Shown piece by piece: positions 33,758 to 42,449 of a stretch of 64,000 nt of DNA. The stretch spans positions 49,119-113,118 of the forward strand of contig NZ_CANMVP010000016.1 in NCBI RefSeq assembly GCF_947501385.1. The letters are read 5' to 3'. The stretch is from an uncultured Polaribacter sp. GTDB taxonomy: Bacteria > Bacteroidota > Bacteroidia > Flavobacteriales > Flavobacteriaceae. The position numbers and the translations under genes are program-made. Positions within the stretch are counted from its first letter, which is position 1, and every line of letters starts with the position of its first letter. The notes under the pieces were generated by a model. That model worked only from the letters and a program-made list of their open reading frames with translations, was not told the origin of the DNA and made no database searches.

Positions 33758-36700
33758 ATGAAACTAAAAGTACTTTTTTTATTGTTAATGTTTTTGAGTT
33801 TGAATGTTTTATCTCAAGAAATTTTAATTTCTTTTGAAGGAAAAGACCAAGCATCTACAAATCAAATGACAATTGATGAAATTGTGATAGATAACCTAAC
33901 AACAGGCAAAAGTATTACTGTTAGTGAATCTAGCATGAATTTAAATTTGAGTACCGTTTTATCTGCGGGAGATGTTCAAGTTTTTGATACGTTTAAAGGA
34001 ATTCAAAAAATATACCCAAACCCAATTGATTCAAAAGCTTTTATTGATTTTTATAGTGAAGGTAACTCAAAATCTACCATAGTAGCTTATACTATTCAAG
34101 GTAAAGAAATTACAAGGCTAGAAAGAAAGTTTAGCAGTGGCTATAACAAAGTAGCATTTAGACCAGGAAGTGTAGGTATTTATTTTATAAAATTAGTAGA
34201 TGCTGGTAAGAGCTATTACTCTAAAGTAATTTCTACAAACAAGCAACTTTCTAGCGCTTCATTAACTCATATAACAACAGAGAAGCAACTACCAGTAACT
34301 ACGAGTAAAAAAAGTACTGCTAATTTCTTTACAGATGGCGACGTTTTAAGATTAACAGCTACATCGGGGACTTTTAAAAGTACTATTTACGATTCTCCCA
34401 AAGCATCTAAAACCTACACTTTTAATTTTGCTGAAAATTTTTACAAATTTGATAGCTATCTAGTAGAATCTGAATTTCCAAGTTTTGTAAATATTTTGTT
34501 CTCTGTAACAGATGAGAATAATAAAGGCGTAGATCAATTAGAAAATACAGATTTTGAAGTTTTAGAGAATGGAAATAAAATTTCGCCAAGTGAATCTTTT
34601 AGATATGTAAAAAAACTAAATCAAGTTCCTAGTACACAAAGAACTGTTATTATGTTAGATAATAGTTTAAGTGTGGAAGATAATTTAGATAAAATTAAAG
34701 AATCTGCAATACAATTGGTAAATGCATTGGCAGACAATCAAGAGATTGCTATTTATGCTTTTTCTGATAATACTAAACTAATATCTGATTTTACCTCTGA
34801 CAAAACCACATTAGAAGCTGCAATTAATTCTATTGGAGTAGGTTTTCCTTCTACTAATTTGTATGGTTCTATTATCACTGGTTTAAGTAAAATTGAAAAT
34901 AAATATACGTTGGATAGTGTTGAAGAAGGCTATTTAGTTGTATTGACAGATGGTGACGATACGCAGGCATCCAACACATTAGAGCAAGTGATAACTGCAA
35001 GAGGCAATAAAAAAGTTTTTGTGGTTGGTTTGGGTAATGATTTAAATGAAGATAATTTAAACCAAATTGCTTTTCCTGGTAATTATATTAATGCTTCTAG
35101 TGTAGATGATTTAGAAGAAAGATTTACCCAAATTAGACTAGATATTCTCCGTTTTTCAAATAGTTTTTATTTCTTAAATTATTTATCTCCTAAAAGAAAT
35201 GGTTCTCACTCGTTAACTGTAAAAGCACTAGGAAATACAAATACAGAAAGTGACAAAGAAATTACAGGTAATTTTTCTGCAGAAGGTTTTGTTTCTGTTT
35301 TATCTGGGGTGTATGCAAATGTTGAAGTTGGGAAAAAATATGGGATAGATGAATTAAATATACATTACACAGGAACAGGAAATTTAGAACAAGATAGATT
35401 TGATTATCAATTTTATGGTAAAAATGCTGGTTTGGACACTATTACTATTAAAGCTCAAACTTTCTGGGCAGAAAAGCCTCCAGTTTACAACTGGCATATT
35501 GAGCAAGACACCATTGTAGATATTGTAGAAAAGAACAATTTTAATTCTATAAAAATTTTATTAAAATCAATTTATGAATCAAATACAAAATTAACCTTAA
35601 AAGATAAGGAAAATAATTACGAGAAAGAAATTATAATAAATGTTACAAATGGTTTGCCAAAAATTAAAATATTAAATATTAGTGAAGTAACTGCAACTTC
35701 TGCAAAAGTTGAATTTGAAATTACTTCTTTTGGAGATGATACTGAAACCTCTGTAAATCTGATTTATAATAGCGATTTTGATTATAGAACAAGAAAAAAT
35801 TTTGGTAATTTTACTACATTAGGTAAACATACTAGAACAATAAATAATTTGATAAGTAATATAAAATATAGTATTAGTTCTTTTGGCGTAAATAGCTTGG
35901 GGAGCTCTTTTAATATTCGTTTTTCTGATAAAATATTTACTACTGAAAATGGTTTGCCATATGTAAATACTACAGGTTATAGTAATATTATTGATATCAC
36001 TTATACCTCAGCTAGACTGGTTTCTAATAATGTCTTACATGATGGTGGTTCAGCAGTAACGGAAAGAGGTGTTTGTTTTAGTAAAAACCAAAACCCAACT
36101 ATTAATGATAGCTTTACAGAAGATGGTAATGGTGTTGGGAAATTTAATTCTGAGATTAATAATTTAGAAGAAAATACAAATTATTATGTTAGAGCTTATG
36201 CTAAAAATGAATTTGGTATTTCTTATGGAGGACAACAAAGCTTTAAAACTATTCAAGCAGTTTATAATGGAAATGTTTCAATAACAAAACAATCAGATTT
36301 AGAAAAATATAAGACTATTAAAGAAATTACAGGTCAATTAGATATTAATGGTAGCTTATACGATATCGAAAATTTTAATGCCCTTTCCAATCTTGAAAAG
36401 GTCGGAAGTGGGTTAACAATTACAAAATGTGATTTAATAACAAGTATTGATGAATTTAGTAATCTTCAGAGTTTAGGTGGAACATTTCTAATTAGAAATA
36501 TGAACTCTCTTACTAGGATTGAATTTGATAGTTTAAATGAAGTTGCAAGTTTTGCCATCATAGTAAACCCATTACTTGAAGAAATGATTTTTAATAAAAA
36601 AATAAAGATTCTAGAGAATGGTATAATAAGTATTCGACAAAACCCAAAATTAAACAGTATTCCTAACTTTATCGTTACAAATAATTTAACTAATTTATAT

Positions 36701-37261
36701 CTGCGAGACAACTCTTTAGTTGGAGATATAAATAATATTGAAAATTTAACTAATTTAGGTTTGTTGAGTATTAGTGAGAATAATATAACTTCATTAAGTT
36801 TACCAAATTTAATAAAAGTAAATAACTTATCAATTGAAGGAGAAAAAATAGCTTCTTTAGATTTCTCTTCCCTTACAACAATTGAAAGAGACTTTGATAA
36901 TCAAGATGGTGGGAATACAGGTTCTTTAAACTCTGCTTTAAAAATAATAAACACCTCTCTAATAAATTTAAATTCTTTTACTAATTTAAAGAATATAAAT
37001 GCTTTGAACAAATTCACCTCAAGTCTAACTATTGACATATATAACAATAAGTTATTAGAAAATTTAGAGGGTTTAGAAAACTTTACTTTTGGAGATGTTA
37101 ATAATTATAAATTAAATATAGTAAATAATGAAAAACTCTCTAATGTTTGTGCGTTAAAAAAAGAAATAACTGCTAGAAAAGACCACCTTGCTTTAACTAT
37201 TTACAGTAATAAATTTAATCCTGATAAACAAGATATCATTGATGGTACTTGTTCAAATTAA
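33758..37261 (+). CDS. Large surface protein: sorting-like domain, vWA, Fn3-like and receptor L-like repeats
   Basis: 1167 residues from ATG 33758, which opens a signal peptide (MKLKVLFLLLMFLSLNVLSQ); the open frame extends 19 codons further upstream without signal logic. A T9SS type-A-like domain lies near the N-terminus (IQKIYPNPIDSKAFIDF near residue 86, to about 160), not at the C-terminus. A vWA domain follows, with MIDAS DNSLS at about 301-305 and LTDGDDT. Then come Fn3-like segments (about 640-830) and leucine-rich L-domain-like repeats (about 835-1150). Probably an adhesin. First gene of the accessory island; own terminator. Confidence 0.78.
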   Translation: MKLKVLFLLLMFLSLNVLSQEILISFEGKDQASTNQMTIDEIVIDNLTTGKSITVSESSMNLNLSTVLSAGDVQVFDTFKGIQKIYPNPIDSKAFIDFYSEGNSKSTIVAYTIQGKEITRLERKFSSGYNKVAFRPGSVGIYFIKLVDAGKSYYSKVISTNKQLSSASLTHITTEKQLPVTTSKKSTANFFTDGDVLRLTATSGTFKSTIYDSPKASKTYTFNFAENFYKFDSYLVESEFPSFVNILFSVTDENNKGVDQLENTDFEVLENGNKISPSESFRYVKKLNQVPSTQRTVIMLDNSLSVEDNLDKIKESAIQLVNALADNQEIAIYAFSDNTKLISDFTSDKTTLEAAINSIGVGFPSTNLYGSIITGLSKIENKYTLDSVEEGYLVVLTDGDDTQASNTLEQVITARGNKKVFVVGLGNDLNEDNLNQIAFPGNYINASSVDDLEERFTQIRLDILRFSNSFYFLNYLSPKRNGSHSLTVKALGNTNTESDKEITGNFSAEGFVSVLSGVYANVEVGKKYGIDELNIHYTGTGNLEQDRFDYQFYGKNAGLDTITIKAQTFWAEKPPVYNWHIEQDTIVDIVEKNNFNSIKILLKSIYESNTKLTLKDKENNYEKEIIINVTNGLPKIKILNISEVTATSAKVEFEITSFGDDTETSVNLIYNSDFDYRTRKNFGNFTTLGKHTRTINNLISNIKYSISSFGVNSLGSSFNIRFSDKIFTTENGLPYVNTTGYSNIIDITYTSARLVSNNVLHDGGSAVTERGVCFSKNQNPTINDSFTEDGNGVGKFNSEINNLEENTNYYVRAYAKNEFGISYGGQQSFKTIQAVYNGNVSITKQSDLEKYKTIKEITGQLDINGSLYDIENFNALSNLEKVGSGLTITKCDLITSIDEFSNLQSLGGTFLIRNMNSLTRIEFDSLNEVASFAIIVNPLLEEMIFNKKIKILENGIISIRQNPKLNSIPNFIVTNNLTNLYLRDNSLVGDINNIENLTNLGLLSISENNITSLSLPNLIKVNNLSIEGEKIASLDFSSLTTIERDFDNQDGGNTGSLNSALKIINTSLINLNSFTNLKNINALNKFTSSLTIDIYNNKLLENLEGLENFTFGDVNNYKLNIVNNEKLSNVCALKKEITARKDHLALTIYSNKFNPDKQDIIDGTCSN

Positions 37262-37275
37262 AAATAAACAATTCT

Positions 37276-37304
37276 AAAACCGAGATTTAAAATCTCGGTT
37301 TTTT
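37276..37304 (+). terminator. Terminator of the vWA surface protein gene
   Basis: AAAACCGAGATT/AATCTCGGTTTT, a 12-bp stem followed by a T-run. The T-run runs into the tail of the first rlmD remnant. Confidence 0.88.
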
Positions 37305-37560
37305 ATTTCTCAAACAAAACACCAATTTCTAAATGGCTTGTATGTAGAAATTGATCTACCAAACTAACTTTCTTCAATTGGTAACCCGCTTCATTTAAAA
37401 TTTCTATATCTCTTGCCTGTATTGGAAGATTACAGGAAACATACACCATTCTATCTACATTTAAATCGATAATTTTCTACAAATTTTTTGGCGCAATTCC
37501 TGCGCTAGCAGCGCTCTAAAATAATTATCTTAATCTTATTTTCTATTCTGGATGCACAAT
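37303..37560 (-). pseudogene. rlmD 3'-end remnant A
   Basis: Read on the minus strand it gives SAGIAPKNL, a stop, then KIIDLNVDRMVYVSCN and QARDIEILNEAGYQLKKVSL ending VLFEK and a stop. This aligns end to end with the last ~65 residues of the intact RlmD (42450-43901). Upstream of this the match continues in broken frames to about codon HPE. There is no start codon or N-terminal part. The rest of the spacer 37561-37713 holds the 5' UTR of the sulfatase gene and no recognisable gene. Confidence 0.88.
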
Positions 37561-37713
37561 TAAGAATGTGTTCATTTAATCTATAGGTTTAATTTTTTTG
37601 GTTTTTTAATCATTTGAGTATTTTAAAAAAATACCCAAACAATTAAACCTTTGCTGTAATTATAAGTCTAAAATTTTAAACTACATAATTTTAACGACCA
37701 AACCTAAAATACT

Positions 37714-40296
37714 ATGAGAATATTAAAAACCTTTCTATTGCTATTCTTTTGTATATCTACCTATTTTAGTCAACAACAGTCACCAAATATATTGCTAATC
37801 ATTGCAGATGATATGGGTATTGATGTTACGCCTGGATTTGGAATTACGAGCGATTTGCCAGTTACGCCAACATTAGATTCATTTCGAGAAAAAGGACTTT
37901 CTTTTACCAACTGTTGGGCAACTCCGCAATGTTCGCCAACACGTGCCGCAATAATGAGTGGTAAATACGGAATTAAAACAGGCGTAATGAGACCGCCTTT
38001 AATTTTAGATCCTAGCCATACTTCATTATTTACAAAGATTAAAGAGCAAAGTACAACAAATTATAGCATGGGGCTTATTGGAAAATGGCATATTGGAGGC
38101 AATGATCCGAGCAATTATAGTCACCCAAAAGATTCTGGTGTACCTTATTATGAAGGTGTTTTTACCAGTCAAGTAGATGATTATTATGATTGGACCAAAA
38201 TAAATTCAGAGGGAAATGAAGAACAAATAACCGAATATGTAACTACACACCTTACAAATAGTGCCATCTCTTGGATAGATACGCAAACAAAACCTTGGTT
38301 TTTATGGTTGGCGCATGTGGCACCGCATGCTCCTTTTCAAACACCTCCAGATGGCACTTATACTACGATTCCTACAGATAACAGAACTACCTACTTATCT
38401 ATGATTGAGAATATGGATTATGAAATCAATAGACTTATAGAAAGTATGGATGCTGATACACTCGAAAATACAGTCATTATTTTTATTGGAGATAACGGTA
38501 CACCAGGTTTAGCAAATAATTATTGGCCAAACGGTCATGCAAAATCTTCAATTTATGAAGGTGGAATTCGTGTACCATTGATTATTACAGGTAAATCTGT
38601 AGAAAGAGTAAACGAAGTAGAAGCAAGCTTGGTGCAAGCCACCGATTTACATGCTACAATTCTAGAGTTGGCAGGAGTAACTTTATTAGGAGGAACAGAA
38701 AACAGCTTAAGTTTAAAGCCTGCTTTGTCATTTGAAAATCAAATTTCAAAAAAAATTAATTACACAGATTATGAAGGCGGTGGTATAGCATATTGGGCAA
38801 CAAGAAATGAAACATATAAGTTGATTGAAGACGAAAACGGCAACGAAGAGTTTTATAATATTGTTACAGACATCAAAGAAGAAACAAATTTAATAGGAAG
38901 CTTAACTACAGCACAAGAAACTATAAAAACCATGTTACAACAAGAAGCACAAACCATTAGAACTGATTGGTCTTGTAACGATGGAATTAAAAACGGAGAT
39001 GAAACTACCATTGATGATTGTAATAATACCTGTGGCACTGTTGATGTTTTGAGTTATGATACGATTGATTGTTGCGGAACGCCATCCAATCCTAGTATTT
39101 ATTATGAATTTGTAGAACAAAATGATCGAGTAGTATATTCTAATAATTATCCGAGTCATAATTTTTGTTTTGTTGCAGACAGAACGCCAGAGCCTTATTA
39201 TAGAGTCTACAAATTTGATTTAAAACCTGAATTATCAGGACAAGTTACTAACATTTCAAGAACAAACGGAAGACCTGCTAACTTTTTTGGGATTGCTTTA
39301 AACGGAGTATATATGATGCCAGCACCAGCAACACCTTTTATTTTTGAAGATGTAAATACTGGAGAATACAACTGGGATTGGGTATTTGAACCTACCACAA
39401 ATATTGGCGACGGAAGAGAATTTGTTGGTTTAGATTGTGCTTCTGCCCATGTGAATCCTAATTCAGGGTATCATTACCATGGAAATATGTTTGAATATGT
39501 TGAAGAGCTAGAACAGGGGATTTCGACACTGAATTCACCACCAGCAGTAGTTCTTCAAGTAGGTTGGGCATCAGATGGTTTTCCTATTTTATATCGTTTT
39601 GGACCTGATAAAGAAGGTAATATCAAAGAAATGTCGCCAAGTTTTCAGTTGAAAAGCGGTTTACGACCAGGAGATGGAATGAGTGCTCCTTGTGGACCTT
39701 ATTCAGGAAAATACACAAATGATTTTGGATACATAGCAGGCAAAGGAGATTTAGATGAATGCAATGGAATAGAAGCTTCGGTTACATTAACTACAGCTCA
39801 AGGTGAAGAAACTTTTGAATATTATTACGTGGTAACACAAGATTTTCCTCAAATTTCAAGATGTATGAAGGGTAATTTTAATGATAGTTTTATTAGCAAT
39901 CTCGAAGGTTTAAATGATGTGGACGCAGATGGAGACGGTTTTGTAAAAGCGTACGATTGTGATGATACCAATGCAAACATACATCCTTTTGCTACAGACA
40001 ATCCGGCAACTAGTTTTGACGAAAGTTGTGGAGCAACCTTAAGTACAGAAAATGTAAGTTTGAATGATTTAGGATATTATATCAACTCAAACCCTAATGA
40101 CGGTAACTTTTCTGTAATTTCTACCAATATAGAAAAATATCAGGTTAGATTATTTTCTACAACAGGAAAACTAGTTTTTGAAAAATCGGGTTTAGGAGTT
40201 TTGGAAATAACCAATATTACCAATTCTGGAATGTATCTATTAAGCATTATAAAGGAGGGAAAAATAGTAGGAACAACTAAAATTATTGTAAAATGA
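37714..40296 (+). CDS. Sulfatase-YHYH fusion protein with T9SS sorting domain
   Basis: 860 residues. Signal peptide (1-19), sulfatase domain (about 24-410) with metal-binding Asp-Asp (IIADDMG) and the formylglycine motif CSPTR at Cys73; then an N-glycan-free linker with several Cys, a YHYH-type domain (GYHYHGN near 586), a Ca-binding-like DVDADGDGF segment (about 737) and a C-terminal T9SS type A signal (SNPNDGNFSV to the end). It should be secreted and anchored or released at the surface, cleaving sulfate esters if Cys73 is matured. A small gene overlaps its end by 4 bp. No maturase is in the window. Confidence 0.82.
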   Translation: MRILKTFLLLFFCISTYFSQQQSPNILLIIADDMGIDVTPGFGITSDLPVTPTLDSFREKGLSFTNCWATPQCSPTRAAIMSGKYGIKTGVMRPPLILDPSHTSLFTKIKEQSTTNYSMGLIGKWHIGGNDPSNYSHPKDSGVPYYEGVFTSQVDDYYDWTKINSEGNEEQITEYVTTHLTNSAISWIDTQTKPWFLWLAHVAPHAPFQTPPDGTYTTIPTDNRTTYLSMIENMDYEINRLIESMDADTLENTVIIFIGDNGTPGLANNYWPNGHAKSSIYEGGIRVPLIITGKSVERVNEVEASLVQATDLHATILELAGVTLLGGTENSLSLKPALSFENQISKKINYTDYEGGGIAYWATRNETYKLIEDENGNEEFYNIVTDIKEETNLIGSLTTAQETIKTMLQQEAQTIRTDWSCNDGIKNGDETTIDDCNNTCGTVDVLSYDTIDCCGTPSNPSIYYEFVEQNDRVVYSNNYPSHNFCFVADRTPEPYYRVYKFDLKPELSGQVTNISRTNGRPANFFGIALNGVYMMPAPATPFIFEDVNTGEYNWDWVFEPTTNIGDGREFVGLDCASAHVNPNSGYHYHGNMFEYVEELEQGISTLNSPPAVVLQVGWASDGFPILYRFGPDKEGNIKEMSPSFQLKSGLRPGDGMSAPCGPYSGKYTNDFGYIAGKGDLDECNGIEASVTLTTAQGEETFEYYYVVTQDFPQISRCMKGNFNDSFISNLEGLNDVDADGDGFVKAYDCDDTNANIHPFATDNPATSFDESCGATLSTENVSLNDLGYYINSNPNDGNFSVISTNIEKYQVRLFSTTGKLVFEKSGLGVLEITNITNSGMYLLSIIKEGKIVGTTKIIVK

Positions 40297-40754
40297 GAAT
40301 ATTAATATTCACCTGCTTTATGTTACTTAACATTTACAATACAAATAAAGTACACGATGCTATTTCTGCTACTTTTAATGTAATAAAAAGAGGACATGTA
40401 CTAATGCTTGAAATTGATTTTGATGAAGAAAACTTTATCAAGTTTGGTGAATCTGAAAGCTTACGAGTTACTAAAGAAGACTTTAGTAAATATTTGCATA
40501 AAACAACTAGTTGGGAGTTTGACGGCAAAAAAATAAGGCCTCAAGTTTTACAGATAAAATCTAGTGAGCACCATACAAAAGTAATCTGTTTCTTATCTAA
40601 AAACACAGAAAATATTAAATCTGTAAAAGTAAAAAATGAATTTCTATTGAATGTTGAAGCTCATTCTAATATTGTGAAGTTAGACATTAACAACACTTTT
40701 AAAGATTATAGATTGCACAAAGAAAGAAGAGAAATAAAGGTAGATTATAATTAA
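40293..40754 (+). CDS. Small hypothetical protein, possibly DUF6702-like
   Basis: 153 residues with a short hydrophobic N-terminus (MRILIFTCFMLLNIYN) that may be a signal sequence. The rest is beta-rich and charged (HVLMLEIDFDEENFIKFGES; WEFDGKKIRPQVLQI). The layout recalls DUF6702 proteins, but I am not sure. It starts within the sulfatase stop (ATGA overlap), so it is translated with it and is likely functionally linked. Confidence 0.55.
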   Translation: MRILIFTCFMLLNIYNTNKVHDAISATFNVIKRGHVLMLEIDFDEENFIKFGESESLRVTKEDFSKYLHKTTSWEFDGKKIRPQVLQIKSSEHHTKVICFLSKNTENIKSVKVKNEFLLNVEAHSNIVKLDINNTFKDYRLHKERREIKVDYN

Positions 40755-40773
40755 AAAAAAATGTGATATAAAT

Positions 40774-40852
40774 TTTTGCTTGTATTGTAGAATTACAAGA
40801 AACATGTACCATTCTACCTGCATTTAAGTTGATGATTTTCTAAGTTTTCTTT
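40774..40852 (-). pseudogene. rlmD 3'-end remnant B
   Basis: The minus strand reads IINLNAGRMVHVSCNSTIQA, matching IINLNADRMVYVSCNPATQA of intact RlmD. Only this ~25-codon internal piece remains; both ends are lost. It separates the sulfatase module from the ParE/ParD-type pair. Confidence 0.82.
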
Positions 40853-40866
40853 ATTAAACGTATTTC

Positions 40867-41166
40867 TTAATCTCTTAATTTGTTCTTTAAGTCCATTCTT
40901 TCGTGTAATATTCTTATGACTTCTATTTCACTTTCTGAAATCGTTCGATAAAAAATAATATGTTTTTCAACTTTATGACCTAACAAATTAATTTCAATTT
41001 TATCATATTTTTTTCCAATTACAGCACTTTCAAAAATATCTATACAAGCAGATTTTATCTTACCAAAATATTTATCAGCTTGATTTTTAGACCAATTTTG
41101 AACAGTATATTTCCAGATATTAGTAAGGTCATCAATGGCTTCTTGCCTCAATATGAGTTTAGCCAT
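40867..41166 (-). CDS. RelE/ParE-family toxin
   Basis: 99 residues of the ParE/RelE fold: LILRQEAIDDLTNIWKYTVQ at the start, then KIEINLLGHKVEKHIIFYRT and the end EVIRILHERMDLKNKLRD. ParE-type toxins block gyrase, RelE-type cut mRNA; the alignment of the end (ILHERMD) favours ParE. It overlaps its antitoxin gene by 8 bp. Second module of the rlmD-end island. Confidence 0.87.
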   Translation of the reverse strand: MAKLILRQEAIDDLTNIWKYTVQNWSKNQADKYFGKIKSACIDIFESAVIGKKYDKIEINLLGHKVEKHIIFYRTISESEIEVIRILHERMDLKNKLRD

Positions 41167-41410
41167 TGGGTATTTTTTCTGATTTAAGTTCTCTCAAATG
41201 CTCATCAAAGTCAAAGTTTTCTACTCTAGGGCTGTTTAGACCTTTTTGAATAGCACTTTTAAGTGCAGTTACTTTACTTTCTTCATCTTCTAAAAGTCGA
41301 AGACCAGCTCTAATTATTTCACTTACATTTTTATACCTTCCAACGGAAATCTGGTTTTGTACAAATTCGTCAAAGTAACTACCAAGTGATATAGATGTAT
41401 TTTTGCTCAT
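41159..41410 (-). CDS. ParD-family antitoxin
   Basis: 83 residues with a ribbon-helix-helix start (TSISLGSYFDEFVQNQISVG, then RYKNVSEIIRAGLRLLEDEE) and a flexible toxin-binding tail. It neutralises the toxin encoded next to it and represses the operon. First gene of the pair (minus strand). Confidence 0.87.
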   Translation of the reverse strand: MSKNTSISLGSYFDEFVQNQISVGRYKNVSEIIRAGLRLLEDEESKVTALKSAIQKGLNSPRVENFDFDEHLRELKSEKIPNG

Positions 41411-41506
41411 TTTAATCTTTTCTCAAATTTACCAAAAATTGGTAAAACATCCAAATTTTTGCAATTTTGAAAATTATCTTCAATTACGTATAAGTTAAAT
41501 AGGATG

Positions 41507-41704
41507 TTAACTTTTCTCAAATAAAACCACAGTTTCAATATGACTTGTGTGTGGAAATTGATCTACCAAACTAATTTTTTTAATTTGATAACCCACTTCT
41601 GATAATAGTTCTGTATCTCTTGCTTGTATTTCAGAATTGTAAGAAATATATTGTATTATGCCTATTTTTAAATCGATGATTTTCTGCAACGTTTTGTAAG
41701 ACAT
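41507..41704 (-). pseudogene. rlmD 3'-end remnant C
   Basis: An open stretch reading YKTLQKIIDLKIGIIQYISY, then ELLSEVGYQIKKISLVDQFP and VVLFEKS. It matches the last ~65 residues of intact RlmD almost throughout the second half. The catalytic CNP of VSCNPATQAR is lost (YNSEIQAR), so this is a relic even though it is open from an ATG. It is the closest of the three remnants to the intact gene and the best preserved. Confidence 0.9.
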
Positions 41705-41779
41705 TTAATTTCCATAACAACAATATAAACACGTGCAGTTAATTAAAATTAAACACGTATATTTGTAAAAAGAATACAA

Positions 41780-42034
41780 ATGAATACAAAGTTAACATTA
41801 ACCATAGAGAAAGAAGTGATCGAAATCGCCAAAAAGTATGCGAAAGAAAAAGGACAAAGCCTCTCTGAAATGGTTGAAAATTATTTCAAGTTGATTACTG
41901 TTAATGAAAATAAAGTGGAAGAAAAAAAACTTTCTTATAAAGTAGGTAAGTTAAGAGGAATTATAAAAACAGCTACTGATATTGATTACAAGAAGACATT
42001 AACTGAAGAATTATCTAAAAAATATGGCGTATAA
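41780..42034 (+). CDS. Antitoxin of a PIN-domain system (DUF6364-like)
   Basis: 84 residues. N-terminal short RHH-like segment (KLTLTIEKEVIEIAKKYAKE, then KGQSLSEMVENYFKLI) and a C-terminal tail. It overlaps the PIN toxin gene by 11 bp, the standard antitoxin-first order. The family label (DUF6364) is from the start motif. Confidence 0.8.
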   Translation: MNTKLTLTIEKEVIEIAKKYAKEKGQSLSEMVENYFKLITVNENKVEEKKLSYKVGKLRGIIKTATDIDYKKTLTEELSKKYGV

Positions 42035-42449
42035 ATTATTTATAGATGCTGATGTAGTTATCGACTTTTTCACCGACAGAACACCATTTGCAAATGCTGC
42101 AAGCGAAATTTTTGAGCTTAATGAAAATGGTAATGTAGTTTTATATTTGTCAGTAGTAAGTATGAACAACATTTACTATATAGTTAGAAAATATTTAGGT
42201 CATAAAAAAACGCTTGAAATTATTGAAGCTTTATCAGAAATGACTGAAATTATAGGAACTACAAAGCAAGAAATTTTACAAGCTTTGAGAAATAATTTTA
42301 AAGATTTTGAAGATTCTATTCAGTATTCTTCAGCATTAAATGTTAAAGGTTTAGATGCTATCATCACTCGAAATATTAAAGATTACAAAAACTCAAAAAT
42401 TTCAGTGATGACACCAATTAATTTTTTAAAAATGAGAAATAAATTTTAA
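42024..42449 (+). CDS. PIN-domain toxin (VapC-like)
   Basis: 141 residues. The PIN active-site acids are in LFIDADVVIDFF (Asp8, Asp10, Asp14), with conserved EIFEL and the later KGLDAIITRN and DYK residues. Such toxins are Mg-dependent RNases. It ends exactly one base before the intact rlmD stop codon on the other strand, the boundary of the island. Confidence 0.85.
   Translation: MAYKLFIDADVVIDFFTDRTPFANAASEIFELNENGNVVLYLSVVSMNNIYYIVRKYLGHKKTLEIIEALSEMTEIIGTTKQEILQALRNNFKDFEDSIQYSSALNVKGLDAIITRNIKDYKNSKISVMTPINFLKMRNKF

Noticed and set aside
41507..41704. 65-aa ORF as a functional small gene
   Set aside because: It is the rlmD tail without catalytic Cys or AdoMet domain; a relic that happens to be open.
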